In this document: positions 8,946-18,176 of the stretch, piece by piece | How the letters are laid out: each line of letters opens with the position of its first letter | Position numbering within the stretch: the stretch's first letter is position 1 | Source of the DNA: Ketobacter sp. MCCC 1A13808 | GTDB lineage: Bacteria; Pseudomonadota; Gammaproteobacteria; Pseudomonadales; Ketobacteraceae | Length of the DNA: 64,000 bases | Assembly (NCBI RefSeq): GCF_009746715.1 | Contig: NZ_VRKW01000001.1 | Span: 1 to 64,000, forward strand | Direction of reading: 5' to 3' | Made by a program: the position numbers and the translations under genes | Notes under the pieces: model-generated | Databases searched by the model: none | What the model was told of the DNA's origin: nothing | Seen by the model: only the letters and a program-made list of their open reading frames with translations

Positions 8946-10106
8946 TTATACCCGTTTTAACGGGTCTTCAAGTTTTCTAAATATGGTTTTGATGACTATT
9001 TCTTCTTTTTTCTGGCCATCTTCCAGTTTCAGCGTTGGCCGGTAAAGGACTGAACGCATTAACACCGGCTTCGCGTTAATGACCGCTTCAGCCTCCAACA
9101 GGTAATATTCGCTAAACACGGAATAGTTACCCTGCAGGTTATTCGCGGTCGGAGCCCGCGTGTCATTGCCACCGGTAACCTCGGTAATCGAGCCCTCTTC
9201 GTCCGGCTGTTCCGTCTCAACCTGCGTCGCCTGACTGCTATTACCGACCCCGGCCCTGGTTAAAACATCCATTATATCCTGCTCGTTACTGAAACCGGGT
9301 TTACCGTCTATTTTGTTCTTTAACTCCCGTTCTTTAATAAACTGCACAGAAGTAAGCGCCACATTTTCTGTCTGGAATATAGCATCCAGCAATTTGGGTT
9401 CCGCTGTATTCAGATTTATAGGTGTGTCCGGCGGCAGAAAACAGACTACATCAGCCAGTTTTGACACATCTTCAGGGGTAAACCCTTCTATTAAGACTAG
9501 CTCACTCAGATCATACATGATCTGGTTACCTGCGCGGTACGGCGGGTCCTGAGTCAGGTAATCCAAATCTTCCTTGCCGTCAAAGCCAGTCGGTTCCTGG
9601 TCACCATCCATCCAGTCCAACATTCTATCGATTAAAATCTGAGCAGTAACGGTGCTTTCAGGGTCTCCTGGGATTTTCTCGTTAATAAAAATGGTTCTCA
9701 GTATTGCTTTTTGCTTGTTCGCAGTCTGGGCGTCAGTGGAGACGATGGAATTTATATTAAAGCGTGACTGCAAATCCACCAACTTCCCTTTGATCATACC
9801 CCCTGCAACCGGGAATGGATTCGACTCTTTGGCCCAATTTTCGGCAAGTGTGTCCTTTAGAACAGGTGCGCCACCCTGCACCACTTTACGATCCTCTTTA
9901 AGATCTTCAACCAATGTCAGGTTAGCAATGGCTTCTGCACCCAACAAATACTGGAAAGCCTGATCACGTGACAACAGCGCAGCTGTACGATTTATATCCA
10001 TTTTCTGCCGATAACTGATGTCGGTCACAATAAGTGCCGCCAATGCGACCATCATAACCACCGTGATCAATACGGTCCCGCTTTGTTTATTAGGAGCCAC
10101 AACCAC
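8946..10106 (-). CDS. gspK: Type II secretion minor pseudopilin GspK
   Basis: About 386 residues. I place the start at a GTG at 10106, which gives a 10-residue leader ending QSG before TVLITVVMMVALAAL, matching the short leaders of GspK proteins; ATGs at 10148 and 10193 would add an unlikely extension overlapping gspJ by 60-100 bases. After the prepilin helix comes the large helical domain typical of GspK, including an INLNTAEPKLLDAIF helix-hairpin-helix-like segment. GspK caps the pseudopilus tip with GspI and GspJ. As usual for GspK, it lacks the Glu at position 5 of the mature protein. It overlaps the 3' end of gspJ by 17 bases with the chosen start. Confidence 0.88.
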   Translation of the reverse strand: MVVAPNKQSGTVLITVVMMVALAALIVTDISYRQKMDINRTAALLSRDQAFQYLLGAEAIANLTLVEDLKEDRKVVQGGAPVLKDTLAENWAKESNPFPVAGGMIKGKLVDLQSRFNINSIVSTDAQTANKQKAILRTIFINEKIPGDPESTVTAQILIDRMLDWMDGDQEPTGFDGKEDLDYLTQDPPYRAGNQIMYDLSELVLIEGFTPEDVSKLADVVCFLPPDTPINLNTAEPKLLDAIFQTENVALTSVQFIKERELKNKIDGKPGFSNEQDIMDVLTRAGVGNSSQATQVETEQPDEEGSITEVTGGNDTRAPTANNLQGNYSVFSEYYLLEAEAVINAKPVLMRSVLYRPTLKLEDGQKKEEIVIKTIFRKLEDPLKRV

Positions 10107-10821
10107 CCCCCAACGGTTCTTCGCCCTCCGCAATGGGATAGAAGACATCGACCAGGCAGTTGGCAATAAGAAATTTTCGCGAAATATCACCAAAATCTGG
10201 GGTACTTAATTTAATTTCAAGGACTCTTGGCAGTAACAGGAACTCTCTTTCCGGTATGTTGGTACGTGGCTCTCCGCTGCCGCCGGTTACATAGGTTTCC
10301 GGCGGCCATAATTCCACCGTCTTCCACGCTTTTTGCTTATCCTGGTAGGTGAAAACGAACGACGCAGTGTCCACATCTTCCAGCAATTCCGTTCTAACTG
10401 GCTGAGTATCCTCAGCTCGGTCTAGCACACGCCAGGTAGCCCGCATGAGCTTGTTCTCTTCCAAGTAATAGGAGACTCTCTGCAGCTCAGACCGCTTGTT
10501 TTTGGAAAACGGCGAACGATTCCACCCGGCGCGGGTGAACTCGATCTCAGCACCATTTTCTGAGCGCATAGAGTAAAGGGGGACTTCGGTTCCGAACTCA
10601 TCGGTGATCGGACGCGGCAATATCTGTTGTACATCCCTTGAAATTATATTGAAGGCGAGCTGATATTCTTTCAGCCGTTTTGAGCTTCTGTCGGTAATGT
10701 CTTTACCTTTCTGAAAGCTATCGAAAGTGATCATGATACTGGCCGTCATCACCGCAAAAATTGCCATGGCAATCATCAATTCGATCAGCGTCATGCCCGC
10801 TTCCGGCTTATTTAATATCAT
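10090..10821 (-). CDS. gspJ: Type II secretion minor pseudopilin GspJ
   Basis: 243 residues. The prepilin signal is GMTLIELMIAMAIFAV, with cleavage after Gly and Glu at mature position 5, followed by a soluble domain of GspJ size. It forms the tip complex of the pseudopilus with GspI and GspK. Its start overlaps the gspI stop by 4 bases, and its end overlaps gspK. The C terminus is glycine-rich (GGGCGS). Confidence 0.9.
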   Translation of the reverse strand: MILNKPEAGMTLIELMIAMAIFAVMTASIMITFDSFQKGKDITDRSSKRLKEYQLAFNIISRDVQQILPRPITDEFGTEVPLYSMRSENGAEIEFTRAGWNRSPFSKNKRSELQRVSYYLEENKLMRATWRVLDRAEDTQPVRTELLEDVDTASFVFTYQDKQKAWKTVELWPPETYVTGGSGEPRTNIPEREFLLLPRVLEIKLSTPDFGDISRKFLIANCLVDVFYPIAEGEEPLGGGCGS

Positions 10822-11201
10822 TTTGCTTCCGAAAATAACGCGGTCAGGGTGGCATAATAGTTAGCATCACCCTCTTTCTCCATACCGACACTGACTTCAC
10901 CGATGCGTATCGCCATTTTAGTCTGGGCTTTCTGTATTTTGGTATTAACCACCCACTCCTGACCGGCATATTCTATTTTATCTGTGCGGTCTGCGATCGC
11001 CGGATAATCACCCGCGGCAGCCAGTTCGACCATTTTGTTGCTGGCAATCCAATGGGCAATCGTTTTATCTTTCAGGTAATTAGCATTCTTAACATTGTTT
11101 TGCATTGCAGCACTGAGCGAAGCCACTGCTACTGCAAAAATGGCAAGAGCAACCAGCACTTCAATTAACGTGAACCCGCTAGAGTTCTTCATCTTCTTCA
11201 T
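10818..11201 (-). CDS. gspI: Type II secretion minor pseudopilin GspI
   Basis: 127 residues, normal for GspI. The prepilin peptidase site is SSGFTLIEVLVALAIFAVAVAS, followed by the NNVKNANYLKDKTIAHWIASNK region characteristic of GspI (here written in parts: the helix, then a WIASNK motif). It nucleates the pseudopilus tip. It overlaps gspH by 23 bases at its start and gspJ by 4 at its end. Confidence 0.9.
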   Translation of the reverse strand: MKKMKNSSGFTLIEVLVALAIFAVAVASLSAAMQNNVKNANYLKDKTIAHWIASNKMVELAAAGDYPAIADRTDKIEYAGQEWVVNTKIQKAQTKMAIRIGEVSVGMEKEGDANYYATLTALFSEAK

Positions 11202-11892
11202 CGCCGATCCAGATTTTCCCTGCCTCGTTACCCGATATTTTCACTATAATATCGCTATCGTCCGCCAGAAATATCTCCATCGTAAACGGAGAAATTTCAC
11301 CACTGGAAAGAATGAAGATCGAAGGCTTCAGTTCTTCCTCGTCGTCTTCCAGGATTTTACTCGCCAGCTTTGCTTCCTGACGTTTCTTCTCGGCTTCCAT
11401 ACCTCCGGTCAGATCGATTTGTTCATGATCGACTTCGAGCAGAATTTCATAATCTTCATCTAATTCCCTGCTCCGAAAGGTATGCTCGCCATCAATGAGG
11501 CTCCAGCTGGGCATCGGCAAATCGTCAATTGAGGCGGACACGGCCGTAAGAGAGGAAATGGTTTCTTTTGAAGTAGAAAGATCGTTGGTGTCTTCATTTT
11601 CGGTCATCGTTCCGGCAATGTCATCTGTAACCGGCTCCTGTATTCCCCAGCGTGCAAACTGGTAGCCATGCTCACCGACAATGACACCTATTTCCTGTTG
11701 ACTGAAAAGCGCATCTTCCTGCGCCATCTCAAGTAGCGTTTTAAATCGCAACGCTTCCCGATTTAGATCTTTTTGCGGATCAATCGTAATCACGTTAATG
11801 GCAATCAAGCCGGTCATAATCCCGATGATGGTGATCACCACCATGATCTCGATCAAGGTGAAACCCTGGTGGTGACCGATTTGCCTGCGCAT
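11179..11892 (-). CDS. gspH: Type II secretion minor pseudopilin GspH, with an acidic insertion
   Basis: 237 residues, longer than the usual 150-200. The prepilin leader and helix are HQGFTLIEIMVVITIIGIM, with Glu at mature position 5. A normal GspH segment (RFKTLLEMAQEDALFSQQEIG) follows, then an insertion rich in Asp, Glu, Ser and Thr at about residues 90-125. A second acidic region sits near residues 170-185, and the C terminus ends in GDEEDEEL. GspH connects the tip complex to the GspG filament. The start is 4 bases downstream of gspG. Confidence 0.87.
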   Translation of the reverse strand: MRRQIGHHQGFTLIEIMVVITIIGIMTGLIAINVITIDPQKDLNREALRFKTLLEMAQEDALFSQQEIGVIVGEHGYQFARWGIQEPVTDDIAGTMTENEDTNDLSTSKETISSLTAVSASIDDLPMPSWSLIDGEHTFRSRELDEDYEILLEVDHEQIDLTGGMEAEKKRQEAKLASKILEDDEEELKPSIFILSSGEISPFTMEIFLADDSDIIVKISGNEAGKIWIGDEEDEEL

Positions 11893-11896
11893 AGAG

Positions 11897-12337
11897 TTAA
11901 ATATCTTTTTCGAAGATGTCCGCGCCAGAGCCCTCTCCGCCCTCTACACCGTCGGCACCCAACGAGTACAAATCGAATGGACCTTCACTGCCGGGACTGA
12001 TGTATACAAATGGGGATTGCCAAGGATCCAAAGGTACTTTTTTGATATAACCACCGTCGGGCCAATTACGCGCACTATCGGGCTTCTCGACCAGTGCCTC
12101 AAGTCCCTCATCCGTCGTCGGATACCGGAAATTATCTAGCTTATAAAGATCAAGTGCCTTGGATAAAGTAGACATATTACTTTTTGCCGCTGTGATATTG
12201 GCTTTGTCCGTCTGGCCGCCCACACTTACCACTACCAACGTGGCAAGAACACCCAGTATCGCAACCACGATCATTACTTCGATCAAAGTAAAACCCTGTT
12301 GAGAGGATGTACGCAACGTTCTGTTTAGTTGTTTCAT
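11897..12337 (-). CDS. gspG: Type II secretion major pseudopilin GspG
   Basis: 146 residues. The leader ends QQG before FTLIEVMIVVAILGVLATLVV, the canonical class III prepilin signal with Glu5. The C-terminal part has the calcium-site region and the LYSLGADGVEGGEG loop diagnostic for GspG. It is the main subunit of the pseudopilus piston. The 87-base AT-rich gap upstream is the largest inside the operon and contains two copies of the sequence TTTAATGGA in the leader strand; a separate promoter for this abundant subunit would be reasonable but is not proven. Confidence 0.93.
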   Translation of the reverse strand: MKQLNRTLRTSSQQGFTLIEVMIVVAILGVLATLVVVSVGGQTDKANITAAKSNMSTLSKALDLYKLDNFRYPTTDEGLEALVEKPDSARNWPDGGYIKKVPLDPWQSPFVYISPGSEGPFDLYSLGADGVEGGEGSGADIFEKDI

Positions 12338-12424
12338 AATTCAGTTCTAACCCTATTCCATTAAATTGATTATTTCTGTGTATCCGATCCGACTGTAAAT
12401 TTAATCCATTAAATTAAATGAATT

Positions 12425-13645
12425 TTATCCAACCAATGAATTCATGCTCAAAATAGGCATCATTATTGAAAGCACGATAATCATGACCACTCCCCCCATA
12501 ACGACCAACATCAAAGGCTCGAACAGTGCAACAATGGTATCGATCAAATCTTCCAGTTCACGCTCCTGGTTAGTCGCTGCCCGAGCCAGCATGGATTCCA
12601 ACTCCCCGCTGTTTTCGCCACTGGCAATCATCTGCATCATCATGGGTGGAAAATACCCGGATCCGTCCAACGCAGCGAACAACGTACTACCCTCTTTGAG
12701 CTTGTCTGCTCCCAGCACGACAGATTCACGGATACACACGTTACCCGCGACCTGTCCGGATATTTTCATGGCTTCCACCAGTGGGACACCACTGCGCGAC
12801 AATATACTGAGCGTGCTGGCGACACGGGACGCATCAAGTCCCCGGTTGATCTTTCCCAACAGAGGCATTCTTAGCATCCAGGCATGAAAACGGTATTTAA
12901 ACGCCTCGTTTTTCAGCGCACGCTTGAAGCCATAGAAAGCGCCCGTAGCCATGATTGCCATTAGCCACCACCAATTTTGCAATAGTTCACTGCTGGCAAT
13001 TAGGACTTTGGTTAATGTAGGAAGTTCCTGGCCGGAATCAGCGAAAACCGAAACGATTTTGGGGACCACAAAGGTGAGCATACCGGCAACTATCAGAAAC
13101 GCAAAAGCCGTTAATACCAGCGGGTATATCATTGCCCCCTGCACCTTCTTCTTCGTGCGATAGCGCGCTTCCGTATATTCTGCTAATTGCTCCAACACCA
13201 AATCCAAGTGACCCGAATGCTCCCCTGCATCAACAGTAGCGCGATAAAGCTCGGGAAAGGATTGCGGGAACTCAGACAGGCTCGAAGCCAGCGTATGGCC
13301 TTCCACCACTTTTGAACGAATAGCGGACATCACGCTGGTAATTTTGGCTTTTTCCTGCTGCTTCGCAACCGCTTTCAGGGCCTCTTCCAAAGGCAATCCG
13401 GCCTGTAACAACGTCGCCAGTTGGCGGGTAACCACAGCCAGATCCCCCGCACTGATCGAAGCACGGGAAAAGCTGACTTTACCGTTATCGTCTTTATCCT
13501 GCTTTTGACTGGTGGTATCCACAGAGAGCGGCACCAGACCTTTTTCTTTTAACTGCTGCCTTACCTGGCGCGCACTGTCCCCTTCGAGAACCCCTTTTTT
13601 CTGTTTGCCCCGGGCGTCTAAAACTACGTATTCGAATGCCGGCAC
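12425..13645 (-). CDS. gspF: Type II secretion inner-membrane platform protein GspF
   Basis: 406 residues starting at a GTG 4 bases after the gspE stop. It carries two T2SSF repeats (about residues 70-195 and 275-395) and three transmembrane helices (about 170-195, 222-245 and 375-400), with the conserved LATLLQAGLPLEEAL and ASGENSGELESML segments. GspF is the polytopic core of the assembly platform, contacted by GspE and GspL. Length and layout are standard. Confidence 0.93.
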   Translation of the reverse strand: MPAFEYVVLDARGKQKKGVLEGDSARQVRQQLKEKGLVPLSVDTTSQKQDKDDNGKVSFSRASISAGDLAVVTRQLATLLQAGLPLEEALKAVAKQQEKAKITSVMSAIRSKVVEGHTLASSLSEFPQSFPELYRATVDAGEHSGHLDLVLEQLAEYTEARYRTKKKVQGAMIYPLVLTAFAFLIVAGMLTFVVPKIVSVFADSGQELPTLTKVLIASSELLQNWWWLMAIMATGAFYGFKRALKNEAFKYRFHAWMLRMPLLGKINRGLDASRVASTLSILSRSGVPLVEAMKISGQVAGNVCIRESVVLGADKLKEGSTLFAALDGSGYFPPMMMQMIASGENSGELESMLARAATNQERELEDLIDTIVALFEPLMLVVMGGVVMIIVLSIMMPILSMNSLVG

Positions 13646-13649
13646 CGGG

Positions 13650-15167
13650 TTAGCCCTCCCTGGTCACACGCAGCACTTCGTCAATCGTGGTCGACCCTTC
13701 CAGAATTTTACGCAGCCCATCAGCGCGAATGTCGGTCCCGGATTTTCGTGCGGTCGCTGTCATTTGCTGTTCGCTCGCATTGTTGTGGATTTGGGTTCTG
13801 AGCTCCTCGTCTATAATAATCAGCTCGTAAATACCCGTCCGGCCAACATAACCGTTTTGGTTACAGTGATCGCACCCGGTAGCGCGAAAAATTCGGGGCG
13901 GATTGTTCTTATCCAACCCGAACAACTCGCACTCGCCCTCATCTGCCGTATAGGCTTCCTTGCATTCCGGACACAGTACCCTAACCAGACGCTGAGCCAG
14001 CACCCCCAGCAGGGCCGACGATATCAGGAAGGGCTCAATGCCCATGTCCTGTAGACGCGTCACCGCACCGATAGCCGTGTTCGTGTGCAGAGTGGATAAC
14101 ACCAGGTGACCGGTCAAACTGGCCTGGACCGCAATCTCCGCGGTCACCAAATCCCGGATTTCCCCGACCATCACCACATCCGGATCTTGACGCAACATCG
14201 CCCGCAATCCCCGCGCGAACGTCATTTCAACCTTGGTATTGACCTGGGTCTGACCGATGCCTTCCAACTGATATTCAATCGGGTCCTCAACTGTGAGTAT
14301 GTTGCGCGAGCTGTCGTTGAGCTGCGTTAGCCCGGCATACAGCGTGGTGGTCTTACCGGAACCGGTGGGGCCGGTCACCAGAATTATGCCGTGGGGCTTG
14401 GTGATGATGGAAGTCATGCGCTTGAGGTCGTCACCCGCCATACCGAGGTGCGTCAGATCAAGACGGCCAGCCTGCTTATCCAGCAAGCGAAGCACAACCC
14501 GCTCACCGGCATTACTCGGCATAGTGGAAACCCGGACATCTATTTCACGGCCACCCACTCTGAGTGAAATACGACCATCCTGGGGTACCCTTTTCTCGGC
14601 AATGTCCAATTTTGCCATTACCTTTATACGGGATACCAGCAAAGGGGCTAACTGCCGTTTGGGTTGTACGATTTCGCGTAGAACGCCGTCCACCCGGAAA
14701 CGCACAACCAGCCGCTTTTCGAAGGTTTCGATATGGATATCAGAGGCATTCACTTTGACTGCTTCGGTCAATAGTGCGTTGATCAAACGAATAATAGGAG
14801 CATCGTCTTCCTGCTCCATTAGATCTTCCGTTTCCGGGAGGGAATCCGCCAGGCTGGCGAGATCCATTTCGTCACCCAGCCCCTCTACCATTTGCATGGC
14901 TTCACTCGAGTTGTTCTCGTAGGCTTTTGACAGGCGACGCTCGAACTCAGCATCGTTCACTTCATTGAACTGGATCGGCATACCCAGGAAGCGTCGGATC
15001 TCAACAATGGTGGTTGGTGTTATACCGGCTTTAAAGGCGACCATCGCATCCACTTCACCAATCTGCTCGATTACGACCCCATAACGTTTAGCAAACGTAA
15101 AGGGTAATCGTCTGCGGCTGATGGCCTCACCGGCCTGCTCATCTGTCATAGGAAGTGGTTCTGCCAT
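13650..15167 (-). CDS. gspE: Type II secretion ATPase GspE
   Basis: 505 residues. It has an N-terminal T2SSE_N domain, then the secretion-ATPase core with Walker [12 protein letters not shown], an aspartate box (LTVEDPIEY), Walker B ([14 protein letters not shown]), a histidine box ([11 protein letters not shown]) and a zinc-binding tetracysteine (CPEC and CDHC). It powers pseudopilus assembly at the cytoplasmic face. This is the first gene of the cluster in the window: there is no gspC or gspD upstream, only a 202-base gap that must contain the operon promoter. Confidence 0.95.
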   Translation of the reverse strand: MAEPLPMTDEQAGEAISRRRLPFTFAKRYGVVIEQIGEVDAMVAFKAGITPTTIVEIRRFLGMPIQFNEVNDAEFERRLSKAYENNSSEAMQMVEGLGDEMDLASLADSLPETEDLMEQEDDAPIIRLINALLTEAVKVNASDIHIETFEKRLVVRFRVDGVLREIVQPKRQLAPLLVSRIKVMAKLDIAEKRVPQDGRISLRVGGREIDVRVSTMPSNAGERVVLRLLDKQAGRLDLTHLGMAGDDLKRMTSIITKPHGIILVTGPTGSGKTTTLYAGLTQLNDSSRNILTVEDPIEYQLEGIGQTQVNTKVEMTFARGLRAMLRQDPDVVMVGEIRDLVTAEIAVQASLTGHLVLSTLHTNTAIGAVTRLQDMGIEPFLISSALLGVLAQRLVRVLCPECKEAYTADEGECELFGLDKNNPPRIFRATGCDHCNQNGYVGRTGIYELIIIDEELRTQIHNNASEQQMTATARKSGTDIRADGLRKILEGSTTIDEVLRVTREG

Positions 15168-15369
15168 GATATTCTTCTCCTGAAAGCCAAAGGCACTCTC
15201 ACTACAATCACTTTAATAGAGCGCCAAGTTCCATCAAATTGAGGAAATTGAGAGCCTAAGCGCCTACCCTGAATTCTTACCCGGGAAATAATTGCTTTAA
15301 TTGTTATCGTTTAGCGGATTATGATGCCTTCACACCAAAAATATATCAATCCGCAGTAAATATCTCTTT
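15168..15369 (-). promoter_or_regulatory. Upstream region of the type II secretion operon
   Basis: This 202-base gap precedes gspE and follows the end of the next minus-strand gene, so the promoter of the roughly 11 kb gsp-exeA-gspB-PilZ operon probably lies here. The part nearest gspE carries AGGAGA just upstream of the start codon. I could not pick out a convincing promoter hexamer pair. Confidence 0.35.
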
Positions 15370-16341
15370 TTACAAAGATTTTGTGCTTTCTAACCGAAGC
15401 GGTTCAACACCAAATAAGCGCTGGTCAGACTCCGCTACCCTACTCTTTGCACGCTTCAATTTCACCTCAATTTCCTGCGCCGGACACGAATCCGGTAGCT
15501 TCGCGGCCAATTGCGGTCGGTTTTTCGCCCGACTTCGCGTGTAATTTTGCTCAACGATACCAGAACACTCAAGTAAATCGCGATATTCCTGATACTCCAG
15601 ACGATACCGCTGATAGAGCGATTCTAATTCGATGAGATCATGAATACACCGACTGTCCTCACAGATTAATACCTGTGCAGCCGCGTCACGTAACAGTCCT
15701 GCATGGACATAATCTGGGATATTGACTACAAGGTAACCTTTCCCTCCGCTATTCGCCGCATAACACCGCTCAGCAACCTCTCGCTCCATCGCATAAAATT
15801 TAACCGAACCAATCTCCCCGGTCTCCTCCCAGGAGGCTTGCAAGGAGAATCTCTCCAATGCTACCACCCGGGCGAGTGCCCACCGGTTATTAGCCCCTTC
15901 GAAGCTGTTAGGACATTTTACCCCGCCGAAATGTTCCTGAAGGTCGCCCTGTGCGTGACTCAGGTCCGGAAATAAGTGATTAAAGGCTTCAAAATTAGGC
16001 GCGACCGATTGGGCAAGCTGCAAACGCTTGCGGCGCTGACTCAGGTAGGGGCTTTGACCCACGTCGCCTTTGACACGCTGTGACCCTTCCTGTTCGGCGC
16101 CCAGAATGGCCTGATCGGTGAACATAGCTGCTTTGCATTCAGCTATACGGGATTGCAAATCAATTTGCTGCTGCTTGCATTCGTCGGCCAGGGACTGACT
16201 AAGCTGACACGCCTTCACCCGGCTAGCGGCATCAGCAACCCGCGCCAGGCAAACGTCCACCGGATGCGATAAAAGCAAGGGACTGAATATCAGCAGACCA
16301 AATGCACTAAAAATTCTTAACATATCAACCGCTAAACGCAT
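15370..16341 (-). CDS. Exported protein with a twin CX13C helical-hairpin pattern, unknown function
   Basis: 323 residues; the ATG at 16323 is an alternative start. The N terminus is a signal peptide (hydrophobic core FSAFGLLIFSPLLL). The mature part begins with four cysteines at 31, 45, 55 and 69, giving CX13C-X9-CX13C in a sequence predicted by eye to be helical and charged. Six further cysteines follow, mostly in pairs (for example CEDSRC), so the protein is probably rich in disulfides in the periplasm. A charged segment rich in Tyr and Glu (YQRYRLEYQEYR) sits near residue 245. I recognise no family. It stands alone between gspE and galE. Confidence 0.6.
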   Translation of the reverse strand: MRLAVDMLRIFSAFGLLIFSPLLLSHPVDVCLARVADAASRVKACQLSQSLADECKQQQIDLQSRIAECKAAMFTDQAILGAEQEGSQRVKGDVGQSPYLSQRRKRLQLAQSVAPNFEAFNHLFPDLSHAQGDLQEHFGGVKCPNSFEGANNRWALARVVALERFSLQASWEETGEIGSVKFYAMEREVAERCYAANSGGKGYLVVNIPDYVHAGLLRDAAAQVLICEDSRCIHDLIELESLYQRYRLEYQEYRDLLECSGIVEQNYTRSRAKNRPQLAAKLPDSCPAQEIEVKLKRAKSRVAESDQRLFGVEPLRLESTKSL

Positions 16342-16471
16342 CTATTGTTATGGGTGGAAGCACTGTTAACTATAGTCGGCTCGCGGGTTGATTGCTAAAG
16401 CCGTAATGTTAATCGTGATATAATGGCTAAATTGTTATTTTAAAATGATATTTTAATCGGGAGTGATGTTA

Positions 16472-17467
16472 ATGACCCAAGGTACAATTCTGGTAACCGG
16501 TGGCGCAGGTTATATTGGTAGTCATGTCGTGAGGCAGCTCGGTGAGCAAGGCGAATCTGTCGTCGTACTTGACAACCTTTCAACGGGATTTGCAAATGCC
16601 GTTTTGAACGGCAAATTAATCGAGGGCGATACCGGCGATGCCCGACTGGTGAGCCAGATCCTGCAAGAGCATGACATTAGCACCGTACTCCACTTTGCTG
16701 CCCACACCATCGTGCCCGAGTCCGTAGCAGACCCTCTTAAGTACTACCGTAATAACACAGCCAACACCCGCAACTTGCTTGAATGCTGTCAACAGCATGG
16801 TGTAAAACATTTTGTTTTCTCCTCCACTGCGGCTGTATACGGTGAGCCGAAAGAAGCCATCATTTCCGAAAATACCCCAACCCAACCTATTAACCCCTAC
16901 GGCATGTCAAAGCTGATGAGCGAAGTCATGCTCAGGGATCTGTGTGTGGCCGATGCCGGAATGGAGCATGTCGTACTCCGTTATTTCAATGTCGCAGGCT
17001 GCGATCCAAAAGGACGGATTGGCCAAAGCACGAAAAAAGCCACCCTGCTGACCAAAGTGGCTGTTGAAGCCGCTGTCGGCAAGCGCCCCCATGTTTCAAT
17101 TTTCGGCACAGACTATGACACTGCGGACGGCACCGGGGTACGTGACTACATCCACGTGGAAGATCTGGCATCCGCTCATTTGAAAGCGCTTGATTACTTG
17201 CGCAAAGGTGGCAAATCAGTGACCTTGAATGCCGGATACGGGCACGGATACAGCGTGCGAGAAGTACTGGACATGGTGGGCAAAGTAGACGGGAAACCGC
17301 TGACAATCAAGGAAGAAGGTCGTCGCGCCGGTGATCCTCCGACCCTGATCGCTGGGGCCGACAAAATCCGCAGCACACTGGATTGGCAACCTCAGTTCGA
17401 CGACCTCGAAGCCATCGTACAATCCTCGCTGAATTGGGAAAAAAAACTGCTTAACAATGCCGAATAA
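16472..17467 (+). CDS. galE: UDP-glucose 4-epimerase
   Basis: 331 residues from the ATG at 16472, eight bases after GGGAG. The N-terminal Rossmann motif is TGGAGYIGSH; the catalytic SST...YGxSK pair is present as SSTAAVYGE and NPYGMSK; and GVRDYIHVEDLA is the GalE signature near residue 190. It interconverts UDP-glucose and UDP-galactose (or their N-acetyl forms) with bound NAD. Together with galU, pgm and pgi in this window it supplies nucleotide sugars for polysaccharide. Its last 11 bases overlap the phosphopantetheinyl transferase gene. Confidence 0.92.
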   Translation: MTQGTILVTGGAGYIGSHVVRQLGEQGESVVVLDNLSTGFANAVLNGKLIEGDTGDARLVSQILQEHDISTVLHFAAHTIVPESVADPLKYYRNNTANTRNLLECCQQHGVKHFVFSSTAAVYGEPKEAIISENTPTQPINPYGMSKLMSEVMLRDLCVADAGMEHVVLRYFNVAGCDPKGRIGQSTKKATLLTKVAVEAAVGKRPHVSIFGTDYDTADGTGVRDYIHVEDLASAHLKALDYLRKGGKSVTLNAGYGHGYSVREVLDMVGKVDGKPLTIKEEGRRAGDPPTLIAGADKIRSTLDWQPQFDDLEAIVQSSLNWEKKLLNNAE

Positions 17468-18143
17468 CGATCTGCTGGAACGCATAATACCCCGCGATGT
17501 ATTCTGGAAAATTGCCGAGCCCTGGATGTGGCAAACTCCGCTGAATACAGAGGAAGAGGCGTTAATTGAAAAAGCCGTCGACAAACGAAAAAGCGAGTTC
17601 CGCGCAGGCAGGCACTGCGCGCATGCGCTCTTTAATGCCCAGGGCATTGCCTGCAACGCACTATTAAAGGGCGTGCAGAGAGAGCCTGCCTGGCCGCAAG
17701 GCTGGGTCGGCAGTATCAGTCATACTAAGGGGCTTTGCGTCGTCGCCATTGCGCCAAAAAGCCGCTATCAGAGTATCGGCCTGGACGTTGAGCAAGCCAC
17801 TCCTCTTTCAGCGGACGTGCTGGATTTAATTTGCAATCCACAAGAACAGGATCGGCTTAACGCGATTAAGTTCAGGCATGGCAACGAATTTGCTTCTGCC
17901 CCACTGGATAAAGTGATCTTCAGTGCCAAAGAGTCAATACACAAAACCTACTTTCCATTGAATCACCATACTTTGGATTTTCTGGACGCACAGATTGCGC
18001 TGGAAGCATCCAACGGCACCTTTGAAGCTATAATAGTGAATCCGGAACCCCGGCCCAGGACCTGCATCGATAGGCTTAGCGGACGGTTTAGTATAAATCG
18101 CGACTTTGTCGCCTCTTGTATTGTCCTGGAACAACAGGGATAG
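17457..18143 (+). CDS. 4'-phosphopantetheinyl transferase, EntD/Sfp type
   Basis: 228 residues. The three family motifs are visible: GSISHTKG (about residue 87), the metal-binding GLDVE (about 118), and the catalytic FSAKESIHK (about 160), where Glu and Lys are essential. It transfers phosphopantetheine from CoA to the serine of carrier proteins of fatty acid, polyketide or peptide synthases. The N-terminal region resembles the EntD subfamily. The start lies inside galE, so translation is coupled, yet no carrier protein, polyketide or peptide synthase is encoded in this window; the partner must be elsewhere. Confidence 0.88.
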   Translation: MPNNDLLERIIPRDVFWKIAEPWMWQTPLNTEEEALIEKAVDKRKSEFRAGRHCAHALFNAQGIACNALLKGVQREPAWPQGWVGSISHTKGLCVVAIAPKSRYQSIGLDVEQATPLSADVLDLICNPQEQDRLNAIKFRHGNEFASAPLDKVIFSAKESIHKTYFPLNHHTLDFLDAQIALEASNGTFEAIIVNPEPRPRTCIDRLSGRFSINRDFVASCIVLEQQG

Positions 18144-18176
18144 AAAAAATTAAGTCGGAATAAAAGGAATCGTTAC

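Noticed and set aside
12444-12887. A 147-codon plus-strand frame inside gspF
   Set aside because: Antisense shadow of conserved gspF; no independent signal.
14293-14922. A 209-codon plus-strand frame inside gspE
   Set aside because: Lies wholly antisense to the conserved gspE coding sequence; Ser/Arg-rich shadow.
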